Assembly (NCBI GenBank): GCA_964458325.1
Contig: CAYWIM010000109.1
Span: 1-12,737, forward strand
Source: JAGMXM01 sp964458325
GTDB lineage: Bacteria > Verrucomicrobiota > Verrucomicrobiia > Limisphaerales > UBA1319
DNA: 12,737 bases
Direction of reading: 5' to 3'
Every line of letters starts with the position of its first letter. The stretch's first letter is position 1. The notes below the pieces were generated by a model that ran no database searches, was not told where the DNA came from, and saw only the letters and a program-made list of their open reading frames with translations. Position numbers and translations under genes: made by a program. Positions 6,779-12,737 of the stretch are shown piece by piece.

Positions 6779-9114
6779 TGTCCGCGGACGCGATAGAATC
6801 TGCTGTTCGCGCTATTGTTCAGGATCAGGTTGGTCACGGACATTGTCGATCCGTCCCCCGTCACCGGCACTCCGACGCGCACCCAGCGGGCGTCCGTCAG
6901 CGAGTCGCTCGAGAGAGCCTGATAGGTCTTTCCCGGCTGCGCCGGCCATGAAATCGCCATGCCCTCGGGATCGGGCGCGATGCCGGTGATGCGGAAGGCA
7001 TCGGGCGCCGTGTAGGCCGTGTTCGGCGCAAACGCCTTGATCCCGTTCGCCGAATCCAGCACATAGATCGTGCCGTTCTTGCCGAAGGCCACCTCGCCGA
7101 CCCCTCCGGAGGTTGGATTCGAGTAGTTCAGCGGGAAGATATCCTGGTCGAGCAACTCGGGGGCGCGCGCGAGATCGTTGAGGCTGTAATACCGGAAATT
7201 GTCCGGTGTTTCGACAGAGAGGGCGCCGAGCCGGGTTGCATCCGCGCTCATGGCCACGGCGCTCACGCATCCGGGAATGGCGTCGAGATCGTACTCGTAT
7301 TTCACCCAGCCCAGCCCGGTGTTGGCGTCGAACTCGATCAGCCGGAGCGGGGCGTTGACGGTTTTGGCGAAGAAGGTGTTGGTGCCGGGCCCGAACGCCA
7401 GCCCGACGTTCGCGAGCGCGGTGGGACCGTTGGTGATCCAAATCACGGTGGGCGTGAAGTTCATGCCGTCGGTTGTGCGGAGCAGGGCGACGATATTGGT
7501 CTGCCAAGTGAGATAGCCGGGGATGTCCCCCGCCGGAGCGATGAGCACCTCCGTGCTCGCGCCCGAGCCGCGCACCGCCAGGGTGTCGCCCCACCGCAAT
7601 CCAGGACAGCTCGGCGCGCCGGGATCGCCCACGAAAGCGATTGAAGGCTGCGCGAAGTAGCTGTCCGAATCGTACCGGTAGAGGTAGTATTCTCCGTTGA
7701 CGTTGGTGGCGCTCGTGGTCAGGTTCCCCACAAAGATGGCGCCATCTTCGGCCGCCGCGACCTTGTTCACAAATCGGGTGCCGCTGGTCATGCTGAAGCC
7801 GATGCCGTCAGTCGGCAAAACATTGCCTAGTTCGAAGTTTCCGTTCTCGGCGTTCAGCACCGCAATGCCGAAGTCGGTCAGACTCGTGTAGTGCGCGACG
7901 AGCAGGGATCCGGCCGGGTAAAAGGTCGAGACGGGCGAGTAGGCCAGGCCGCGCTCCGCATTGTTGTTGGTCAGGTAGAAATAGATCGGGTCGAGCGTCC
8001 AGAGATTGGTGAGGACCTCGGTGCTGAAGATGGTGGTTGCATGGACGGCGATGGGCGCGCTGGTGGCGGATCCCGACATGTTGGTGACCAGCAGGCTAAA
8101 GGTCCCCTCATTGTCCGGGACCAGGTTGTCCAGCCCATAGCTGAGCGAGAGCAAGTTGGTGTCTGCCGCAACCACCCCGTCGGGCAGCGTGGTTCCGTTG
8201 CGCTGCCAGAAGGCCGTCAGGGGCGCCTGGCCCATCACGGTTGCGGTGAATGTCACGTCGGTTCCCGGGGCGAGATAGCCCGCCCGATCCGAACCAAAAC
8301 TCAGCACGCTCGGAGTCGAGGGCGCGGTGCCGCCGCCTTCGATCCGGATCTGTTCGATTGCCGCCATCGGGAGAACAGCGTTGTAGACCCGGACATCGTC
8401 GAACCAGGCGGCCGGAGTGCGATCGGCGGAGGTGGCCGGGGTGCTGCCGACACGAAACGCGTTGGTCGTGTTATTGATCGGCCCGCGGTTGTAGGTCGCG
8501 AGGCTCGAGATCGAAACAGGGGACGTCTGCGATCCGATGAACCACTGCACATTCTGGCTGCTCTTCGATCCGTCATAGGTCACCGCGCAAAAAATCCAGG
8601 TGTTGAGGCTGCCGATAGCCGGCGAGGACGAAGCGCCGCTCGTCGTGTTCACGCCCAGCGCCATCGTCGTGGTCGTCGCCCCCGGCGAGCCGAAACGCAC
8701 GCCGAACCCGGCTGAGCTGGACAGTTTTTCCATGACCCGATCCGACTGCGCCGGCAGGGCCTTGAGGTTCATCCACCAGGCCAATGTAATGCCGCTGACG
8801 AGGTCATTCAGCTTGTCCGGGTTGCCCGCGCTTACGTAGTTGTTGTTGGCGTTATTGCCGCCGACAACATCGAGCGCATGGCCGGTTCCGGACGGAGTGT
8901 CATTGATACGGACAGCCTCCCCGGCAAAGGCGCCGTTGGCCGCAGGCTCGACACCCGAGGAGTCCAGCGCATCGCCGCTTTCCTCATCGAAATTATAGCG
9001 CAAGACCAGGTCGGCGTTGACGGCGGCCATGCCGCAGCCAGTGACCGCCGCAGCGAGCAGAAGCTCGCAAATGAAACGGCGGCCGGGAAATGTTCGAGGT
9101 TTAGGGTTTTTCAT
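6775..9114 (-). CDS. Exported LamG / Ig-like / beta-propeller-like protein
   Basis: This 779-residue exported protein probably binds carbohydrate or mediates attachment; no enzyme motif was recognised. After a basic N-terminus, the hydrophobic stretch ELLLAAAVTGCGMAAVNA ends either at a lipobox-like VTGC (Cys27) or at a type I site after VNA. Residues 36-258 form a LamG/concanavalin-like jellyroll (LVLRYNFDEESGDALDSSG, ITLAWWMNLKA, FDDVRVYNAVL). Residues 270-360 are an Ig-like unit (AFWQRNGTTLPDG, GLDNLVPDNEGTFSLLVTN). Residues 370-700 have repeated beta segments with AERGLAYSPVS and FGKNGTIYVLDSANGIKAF, suggesting a propeller (possibly DUF4623). Residues 705-779 are the beta-rich ending frequent in Verrucomicrobiota (ISWPAQPGKTYQALSSDSL, FYRVRGQ). 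The ATG at 9114 overlaps the xylanase stop and the TGA overlaps the oxidoreductase ATG, so all three are probably co-translated. Confidence 0.85.
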   Translation of the reverse strand: MKNPKPRTFPGRRFICELLLAAAVTGCGMAAVNADLVLRYNFDEESGDALDSSGVEPAANGAFAGEAVRINDTPSGTGHALDVVGGNNANNNYVSAGNPDKLNDLVSGITLAWWMNLKALPAQSDRVMEKLSSSAGFGVRFGSPGATTTTMALGVNTTSGASSSPAIGSLNTWIFCAVTYDGSKSSQNVQWFIGSQTSPVSISSLATYNRGPINNTTNAFRVGSTPATSADRTPAAWFDDVRVYNAVLPMAAIEQIRIEGGGTAPSTPSVLSFGSDRAGYLAPGTDVTFTATVMGQAPLTAFWQRNGTTLPDGVVAADTNLLSLSYGLDNLVPDNEGTFSLLVTNMSGSATSAPIAVHATTIFSTEVLTNLWTLDPIYFYLTNNNAERGLAYSPVSTFYPAGSLLVAHYTSLTDFGIAVLNAENGNFELGNVLPTDGIGFSMTSGTRFVNKVAAAEDGAIFVGNLTTSATNVNGEYYLYRYDSDSYFAQPSIAFVGDPGAPSCPGLRWGDTLAVRGSGASTEVLIAPAGDIPGYLTWQTNIVALLRTTDGMNFTPTVIWITNGPTALANVGLAFGPGTNTFFAKTVNAPLRLIEFDANTGLGWVKYEYDLDAIPGCVSAVAMSADATRLGALSVETPDNFRYYSLNDLARAPELLDQDIFPLNYSNPTSGGVGEVAFGKNGTIYVLDSANGIKAFAPNTAYTAPDAFRITGIAPDPEGMAISWPAQPGKTYQALSSDSLTDARWVRVGVPVTGDGSTMSVTNLILNNSANSRFYRVRGQ

Positions 9115-10883
9115 AAAACATTCTTGTCAAGGGAGTTGATCGAGAATTTCTTTGCAAGGTTTGAGGTTCCAGCAGCGGGGCGACGCGATCGATAGACCCT
9201 CTGCGGGCGTTGAGAAGCGTCCGCAAGTCCCTCCCTGAGGTGCCATCGAGAGGCGCCGGGGTTGCCAGTGGGTGGCGGGGCGTGGTCTTCTTTGGCGCGC
9301 GGGCCCAGGATTTCTTCGAGGATCGGGATCAGGCCCTGAGCCCAGATCTCGTAGCCTGGTTCTTCGAGATGGAGCCCGTCGGATGAAACACCCGGCAGCA
9401 GACGACCGCTCGAGTCTGCGAGCCGATCGTTGGCGTCGACTTTCGGTGACACCCCATCGAGCTCTCCGTTCTGCATCCGCCACAGGATGTGGTGCGTGGT
9501 GTCTCCGCCCCAGGCGAAGTTGGCGGCGTTCCAGCCATGGAAGTGCTTGCGCCAATGAGCCAGCAGCTTCGGATAGTCTGTGGCGCCCCAACGCCGCGTG
9601 ATCGAGTCGCCTTGGAAGTAAAGGTCGATTCGGCCTTGCCTGGCTTTCTGCAGGAGTTGTTGGTGCGCCCTCCGGGACGCTGGATCGCGCCGCTCGATCG
9701 GGGCGTGCGCGGGCGGGTTCGCTTGCAGCAGTGCATAGACCGCATCAAAGGCAGGCTTGGGCCGGCGATTGCGATCGAACAGCAGCGGGTAGTTGGTCCG
9801 GCGCCAGGGGAAGTCGTTGAGCCAGCTTTGGCCGTCGTGCAGGTTCCAAAACGAGACTCGCTCGATCAGGTCGCTGTATTCGTCGAACAGCTTGAACAAT
9901 GCCACATACTGCTGGATCTGCTTTCGCTCGATCTCGCCCGGGAGGCCGTCCTTGTAAGGATCGTGCGCGGCCAATTCGTCCCGGTGCTTGCCGCCTTCGG
10001 CCCACCAGCGGCTCCGCGTGACCACATCGATGTCCAGCTCGGAGACCACGACCTTGAGGCCGAGCTTGCGCAATGCATCGAAGGTCTCGCGGAGTTGAGG
10101 GATCGAATCGTCGCCCAGCTCGAAGTGGCCCTGCATCCCGTAAGCGTCCACGGGCGCTTTCCGCTGCTTGAGTTGAGTGAGAAGCTCGATCAGTTTCTCG
10201 CGCTTGCCCGGTTTGTGGCCGTTGTAGTCGTTGTAGATCAACAGCGCGTCCGGATCCTTCGCCCGCGCGGCTTCGAAGGCCGCGACGATGAAATCCAGGC
10301 CGGCAGCGCGCGAGTAGACCGAGTCGCGCAGCAGACCTTCGCTGCCATCGCTGAGCGCTTCGTTGACCACATCCCACATGGCGGCGACGTCGGCGTATCG
10401 CCCGACAACGGTCTGGATGTGCGTTTCGAGCCGGCGCAGCAGGGTCTCGCGGGAGACGGGCTGGCCGTTCTCCTGCTTCATCCAATCGTCGGTTCGGTCG
10501 TCTTTGGCCCACACCAGGCAGTGGCCAACGATTTCCAGGTTGTTGGACCGTGCAAAGGCGGCGAAGCCATCCGCAGCCTCAAAATTCCATCGATCTTCAG
10601 CCGGATGAACGGCCTGAGGTTTCATGCAGTTCTCGGGGGTGAGAATCTGAAAATGCTGCCGGATCAAGGCGGCGTCCTCCGCGTTGCGGAGCGCGACGTG
10701 GCTGACGCCAACGCCGAGCTTGAAGCGATCGCCGGCGGCCTCTTTCAAGGAGCGCAGTTCACGCTGCGGGTTGGGCCCGGCAGCCTTCGCGGTCGTTTCG
10801 GCTCCCTCTCCGGCGAGAGCCTGGAACGTGCTGATCAGGACTACGGCGAGGGCCAAGGCGCCTGAGATAGATGGTTTCGTCAT
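9111..10883 (-). CDS. Secreted GH10 endo-beta-1,4-xylanase fused to a truncated SGNH esterase-like domain
   Basis: GH10 enzymes cut internal beta-1,4 bonds of xylan with retention. After a signal peptide (residues 7-24, ending FQALAG), the domain spans about 45-390. It includes LTPENCMKP near 81, GHCLVWAKDD near 120, the acid/base glutamate in WDVVNEAL (Glu175), the nucleophile in VVVSELDIDV (Glu282), and SFWNLHDGQSWLND near 344. Residues 401-530 are an SGNH/GDSL hydrolase (acetylxylan-esterase-like): GDS with nucleophile Ser427, GGDTT near 459, and DGLHL with Asp502/His505. The central part of this fold is absent: the chain jumps from NGELDGVSPKV to NDRLADSSGRL near residue 483, skipping the block III GTNN motif and roughly 75 residues. 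The last 50 residues (541-590) are Arg-rich and match nothing familiar. The TGA overlaps the next ATG. The GH10 assignment is firm; esterase activity is doubtful. Confidence 0.9.
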   Translation of the reverse strand: MTKPSISGALALAVVLISTFQALAGEGAETTAKAAGPNPQRELRSLKEAAGDRFKLGVGVSHVALRNAEDAALIRQHFQILTPENCMKPQAVHPAEDRWNFEAADGFAAFARSNNLEIVGHCLVWAKDDRTDDWMKQENGQPVSRETLLRRLETHIQTVVGRYADVAAMWDVVNEALSDGSEGLLRDSVYSRAAGLDFIVAAFEAARAKDPDALLIYNDYNGHKPGKREKLIELLTQLKQRKAPVDAYGMQGHFELGDDSIPQLRETFDALRKLGLKVVVSELDIDVVTRSRWWAEGGKHRDELAAHDPYKDGLPGEIERKQIQQYVALFKLFDEYSDLIERVSFWNLHDGQSWLNDFPWRRTNYPLLFDRNRRPKPAFDAVYALLQANPPAHAPIERRDPASRRAHQQLLQKARQGRIDLYFQGDSITRRWGATDYPKLLAHWRKHFHGWNAANFAWGGDTTHHILWRMQNGELDGVSPKVDANDRLADSSGRLLPGVSSDGLHLEEPGYEIWAQGLIPILEEILGPRAKEDHAPPPTGNPGASRWHLREGLADASQRPQRVYRSRRPAAGTSNLAKKFSINSLDKNVL

Positions 10884-11186
10884 GGGATCATTGCAGGGGC
10901 GGCACTCGCGATAGGGGTCGCTCCGACGGCAGGTGGATCGATATTCACTGCCATTTCAGGGCGCGGCCTTTCTGGCGAGCAGGGCGCTGCGTTTGGACGA
11001 GGACTTTGCCATGCTGACGGCCGCCAGTAAGCGATGATGGCGTCGAAAAGTCAACCCGCCGCCGGTGCTCGCCCCGCGCGCAGCTCGATGCATGGTTTCC
11101 CTCGGCCTCGGCCGAAGGCCTCAGTCCCGGTGCGCAGGGCAGGCGGACCGCAACCCGGAAGAAAATCTCCCGCAGCCTGCCGCAAA
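10884..11186 (-). other. Intergenic region upstream of the xylanase unit
   Basis: These 303 bases separate the ferredoxin stop from the xylanase start and should hold the promoter of the three-gene unit. No clear -35/-10 pair, ribosome-binding site or operator was found. A short minus-strand reading frame of 18 codons (MAKSSSKRSALLARKAAP, about 10953-11009) exists but has no ribosome-binding site and cannot be claimed as a gene. A small GC hairpin (GGCCT/AGGCC, 11104-11120, 7-base loop) follows the ferredoxin gene without a T-run. Confidence 0.4.
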
Positions 11187-12023
11187 TCAGGCCATCCGCC
11201 GGGTCTGCCGCACCTGGCCTTCGAGGCTCAGGGTGACCTCCTCCAATTCCAGGTCGGTCCGGCCGCTCTGCTGGACCGCCTGCGCGGCGATCATGCTGAG
11301 CCCGCCGCAGCAGGGCACCTCCATCCGCACCACGATCGCCTTGGGAATCGTGAGATCGCTCAGAATGGCCGCCAGCTTCGAGGTGTATGGCTCCGTGCGG
11401 TCCAGCTTGGGGCAGGCGACCACGACTGAGCGTCCGCGCAGAAACCGCCAATGGACATCGGCGCTGGCCAGCGGCCCGCAGGTGTTCATGATCACCAGCT
11501 CCTTGCCTGCGAAGAACGGCGCCCCGGGCTGGACGAGATGAAGCTGGATCGGCCACTGGCGCAGCTCGGACGGGTTCACCTGCGCGGGCAACCCGCTGCC
11601 GGACACCGCTGTGGCGGCCGGCTGGGCCTGGCGGTCGGCTTCCGGGCGCATGCGCATCCGGGTTCCCGGACATCCGCCGGCGCCGTGCGCGGCATGGGCC
11701 GGCGCCGCTGGCCTGGGTCCGGGGGCCTGCGCATGGCGCGCAACCGCCTCGTCCAACACCCGCAGAGCGGCGGCGCCGCCCGTTTGGGCGACATGATCGC
11801 GCGTGGCAGCATGATCGTATTCCGGCGCCTCGCGCTCGACGATCTTCAGGGCGCCCGTCGGGCATTGGCCGAGGCAATCGCCGAATCCATCGCAAAAATG
11901 AGCCTTCACGAGCCGCGCCTTGCCGTCCACCATCCGCAACGCGCCCTCGGCACATGCCGTGATGCAGTCTCCGCATCCGTTGCAGAGCGCTTCATTGATT
12001 TCGATAATTTTTCGCTTGGCCAT
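11187..12023 (-). CDS. Ferredoxin-like 4Fe-4S protein with cysteine-rich C-terminal domain
   Basis: This is a 278-residue cytoplasmic electron-transfer protein. Residues 14-24 (CNGCGDCITAC) give one full 4Fe-4S motif; in the second (CDGFGDCLGQCP, residues 44-55) the second cysteine is Phe47, leaving three. That pattern (CDGxGxCxGxCP) is what I recall as usual for this ferredoxin family, so it is not decay. A flexible Ala/Pro/His linker holds GGCPGTRM near 117. The C-terminal domain has LRQWPIQLHLVQPGAPFF near 154, NTCGPLASAD near 180, VACPKLDRTEPY near 202 and MEVPCCGG near 234, all with conserved-looking cysteines. Relatives often sit near hybrid cluster protein or Crp/Fnr regulators in anaerobes (from memory of the family). 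ATG 12023 is chosen because the family begins just before the first cluster, a GGGAG lies 8 bases upstream, and the predicted transcription start lies downstream of the other in-frame starts (ATG 12065, TTG 12101). Exact partner unknown. Confidence 0.85.
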   Translation of the reverse strand: MAKRKIIEINEALCNGCGDCITACAEGALRMVDGKARLVKAHFCDGFGDCLGQCPTGALKIVEREAPEYDHAATRDHVAQTGGAAALRVLDEAVARHAQAPGPRPAAPAHAAHGAGGCPGTRMRMRPEADRQAQPAATAVSGSGLPAQVNPSELRQWPIQLHLVQPGAPFFAGKELVIMNTCGPLASADVHWRFLRGRSVVVACPKLDRTEPYTSKLAAILSDLTIPKAIVVRMEVPCCGGLSMIAAQAVQQSGRTDLELEEVTLSLEGQVRQTRRMA

Positions 12024-12031
12024 GACCCGAT

Positions 12032-12036
12032 CTCCC
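12032..12036 (-). promoter_or_regulatory. Shine-Dalgarno site of the ferredoxin gene
   Basis: GGGAG on the minus strand lies 8 bases before ATG 12023. It is the clearest ribosome-binding site near a chosen start in the window and supports that start over the upstream ATG at 12065, which also has a GGAGG nearby. Confidence 0.5.
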
Positions 12037-12060
12037 GTGCGCGCAATCGAGCGCTCCGCT

Positions 12061-12066
12061 ACCATA
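12061..12066 (-). promoter_or_regulatory. -10 hexamer TATGGT of the ferredoxin promoter
   Basis: TATGGT (minus strand, 12066-12061) lies 21 bases downstream of the FNR-type dyad. Class II FNR promoters typically have about 22 bases between the box and the -10 element, so transcription would start near 12054 with the dyad centred close to -40.5. There is no -35 element, as expected for an activator-dependent promoter. Confidence 0.5.
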
Positions 12067-12087
12067 CCCCCTCCGGCGCCCCGTACA

Positions 12088-12101
12088 TTGACGCAGGTCA
12101 A
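12088..12101 (-). promoter_or_regulatory. FNR/DNR-type operator (TTGAC-N4-GTCAA)
   Basis: The sequence TTGACGCAGGTCAA (plus strand) is a perfect 5+5 dyad with a 4-base spacer, the form bound by Crp/Fnr-family regulators such as FNR, FixK and the nitric-oxide sensor DNR/NnrR. Its centre is about 71 bases before the ferredoxin ATG at 12023. Together with the TATGGT at 12061-12066 it forms a class II activator arrangement. Which regulator binds is inference; none is encoded in the window. Confidence 0.65.
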
Positions 12102-12252
12102 GGGATGCTGGAGGAGATCGAGGAAACAGAGCTTGGCAGCGGCCGAGCAGGTGCTACCGTCACCGCTTGGCGATCAGGTCTGCTAACGGGGGCTGTCTCC
12201 GCATGCTAGTGGCAAGAGGATGCAATGCAGACGAGCCAGAGAAAGGGTGGCG

Positions 12253-12387
12253 ATGAGCCAACTGCAGGAACTGCGCGACGCTCACGAGCAGGCCGGCGAG
12301 AGCGCCAGGTTCCGGGAAAAGCTGGCCGCCTTCCGCAAGCGTTACGCGCATCGCCCGGCGATGATGCGCAGGATTGAGAATCTCTGA
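12253..12387 (+). pseudogene. Short coding fragment resembling the C-terminus of a SWIM or DUF6880 protein
   Basis: A 44-codon plus-strand frame, MSQLQELRDAHEQAGE then FREKLAAFRKRYAHRPAMM ending RRIENL, follows a GGGTGG at 3 bases before the ATG. The pattern of a helix with W/F-x-x-x-(V/L)-x-x-(L/F)-R-x-x-(H/Y)-x-x-(R/K)-x-x-(L/M) just before the stop resembles, from memory, the end of SWIM zinc-finger and DUF6880 proteins. Upstream in the same frame a TAA lies at 12184-12186 and no zinc-finger motif was seen, so any longer ancestor is gone. It could also be an unrelated small protein. It is divergent from the ferredoxin gene and lies in the lower-GC flank. Confidence 0.3.
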
Positions 12388-12496
12388 ATTGCGGGCACAA
12401 TCGAGAGCAGATGACATCAAAACGCCACAGAGCCAGCCGGGATCTGGCCAATGCCAAACTCGATGAGACGATCCAGGAAGCCTAAAGGCTGAACAC

Positions 12497-12519
12497 TAAA
12501 GGATGCAATACACCCTTTA
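12497..12519. repeat. Small inverted repeat TAAAGG/CCTTTA
   Basis: TAAAGG (12497-12502) and CCTTTA (12514-12519) form a 6-bp stem with an 11-base loop, between the two coding fragments of the right flank. It is AT-rich and weak; no T-run follows. A further AAAGG lies just before it (12484-12488). Its role, if any, is unknown. Confidence 0.25.
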
Positions 12520-12545
12520 CGCTGTAGCAGAGAGTGCAACTTGAA

Positions 12546-12701
12546 ATGCAGATGGACCAGCCAATGCCAGAAAAGGAACGACCAATCACTCGCAAGCGCC
12601 TTGCTCAGGCCGACCCCATCGAGCACGAAATCGAGCTGGCACTGAACCCCGGCGCGTTCATTCACGACCGCGCATGCTTCTCACTGACATTTTGGCGATA
12701 A
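12546..12701 (+). pseudogene. Fragment resembling the N-terminus of a DUF6880-type protein, probably frameshifted
   Basis: This 51-codon plus-strand frame has a protein-like stretch, KRLAQADPIEHEIELALNP then GAFIHDRACFS, then ends quickly at TAA 12699-12701. From memory, DUF6880-type proteins carry a segment of the form DPIE..I..AL.PG.FI..RA.F.FV.DL near their N-terminus. The expected continuation after ACFS is not in this frame, but another frame reads LTDILAIIEGG (12680-12712) before a TAA, as if a single-base shift had occurred. No ribosome-binding site is visible. If the reading is right, the gene is a broken remnant of what in other genomes is a much longer protein of unknown function. 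Confidence 0.3.
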
Positions 12702-12737
12702 TTGAGGGAGGATAAAGCGCCTTGGACAGTGGTTTTT

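Larger units (their letters stand above)
12102..12737. other. Gene-poor, lower-GC right flank
   Basis: These 636 bases hold no intact recognisable gene. They contain the two short plus-strand fragments and the small inverted repeat listed separately. The composition is visibly less GC-rich than the rest from about 12390 onward. A minus-strand frame at 12417-12665 looks like an antisense shadow. The stretch is best read as a decayed gene area on the divergent side of the ferredoxin promoter. Confidence 0.5.

Noticed and set aside
9126..9131. TTGACA on the minus strand just before the LamG gene, as a -35 box
   Set aside because: No -10 element at 16-18 bases, and the spot would place the start of transcription inside the LamG coding sequence.
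9489..10865. Long plus-strand frame of 458 codons opposite the xylanase gene
   Set aside because: It is antisense to a clearly conserved GH10 protein and has no recognisable motif; long antisense frames are expected at this GC content.
10945..11976. Minus-strand frame of 343 codons covering the ferredoxin gene and the following spacer
   Set aside because: Out-of-frame, Arg/Gly-rich reading of the ferredoxin gene with no motif of its own.
12024..12101. Extended ferredoxin start at TTG 12101 or ATG 12065
   Set aside because: The TTG lies inside the FNR-type dyad and the ATG overlaps the predicted -10 element; the family begins at about 12023.
1..12737. CRISPR array, tRNA, rRNA or insertion sequence
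   Set aside because: No regularly spaced repeats, no cloverleaf or rRNA-like segments, and no transposase motifs or terminal repeats were seen by eye on either strand.

Overview
The window is about 12.7 kb of GC-rich DNA in which every convincing gene lies on the minus strand. It most likely comes from a free-living member of the Verrucomicrobiota, perhaps near Pedosphaera/Limisphaera. The reasons are the argJ-argB-argD-argF order, the LamG/Ig-like/beta-propeller protein with its 'WPAQPGKTYQ...FYRVR' C-terminus, the FAD oxidoreductase type often misnamed 'xanthan lyase', and the near absence of Shine-Dalgarno sequences before the genes. This placement is inferred from family resemblance; no marker gene is present.

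Layout, read in the direction of transcription (right to left). (1) 12102-12737 is a gene-poor flank of lower GC. It holds two short plus-strand coding fragments (12253-12387, 12546-12701) that look like broken remains of a SWIM/DUF6880-type gene pair. (2) 11187-12023 encodes a ferredoxin-like protein with one complete and one three-cysteine Fe-S motif and a cysteine-bearing C-terminal domain. Upstream is a perfect FNR/DNR-type dyad (TTGAC-N4-GTCAA, 12088-12101), then 21 nt, then a TATGGT hexamer, which is almost exactly the geometry of a class II FNR promoter. (3) 4292-10883 is a three-gene unit whose neighbours overlap by ATGA: a secreted GH10 endoxylanase fused to an SGNH esterase-like domain that has lost its middle, a LamG/Ig/propeller exported protein, and an exported FAD-dependent oxidoreductase with an S-layer-homology-like region and a duplicated Cys-containing tail module. 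Together they look like an extracytoplasmic polysaccharide-use unit. (4) 1-4076 is the acetyl-cycle arginine operon argJ, argB, argD and argF (argF runs off the window).

How the genes work together: ArgJ recycles the acetyl group, the ArgB type is the arginine-inhibited kind, ArgD makes acetylornithine and ArgF continues to citrulline; no argC is in the window. The xylanase unit would cut xylan outside the cytoplasm, with the LamG protein as a possible binding or display partner and the oxidoreductase acting on an unknown substrate. The ferredoxin is probably a separate oxygen- or nitric-oxide-responsive unit.

The points most worth following are the FNR/DNR promoter before the ferredoxin, the in-frame loss of the SGNH core inside the GH10 fusion, the tail duplication and SLH-like part of the oxidoreductase, and the gene remains at the right edge. 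No tRNA, rRNA, CRISPR array, insertion sequence or phage gene was seen.
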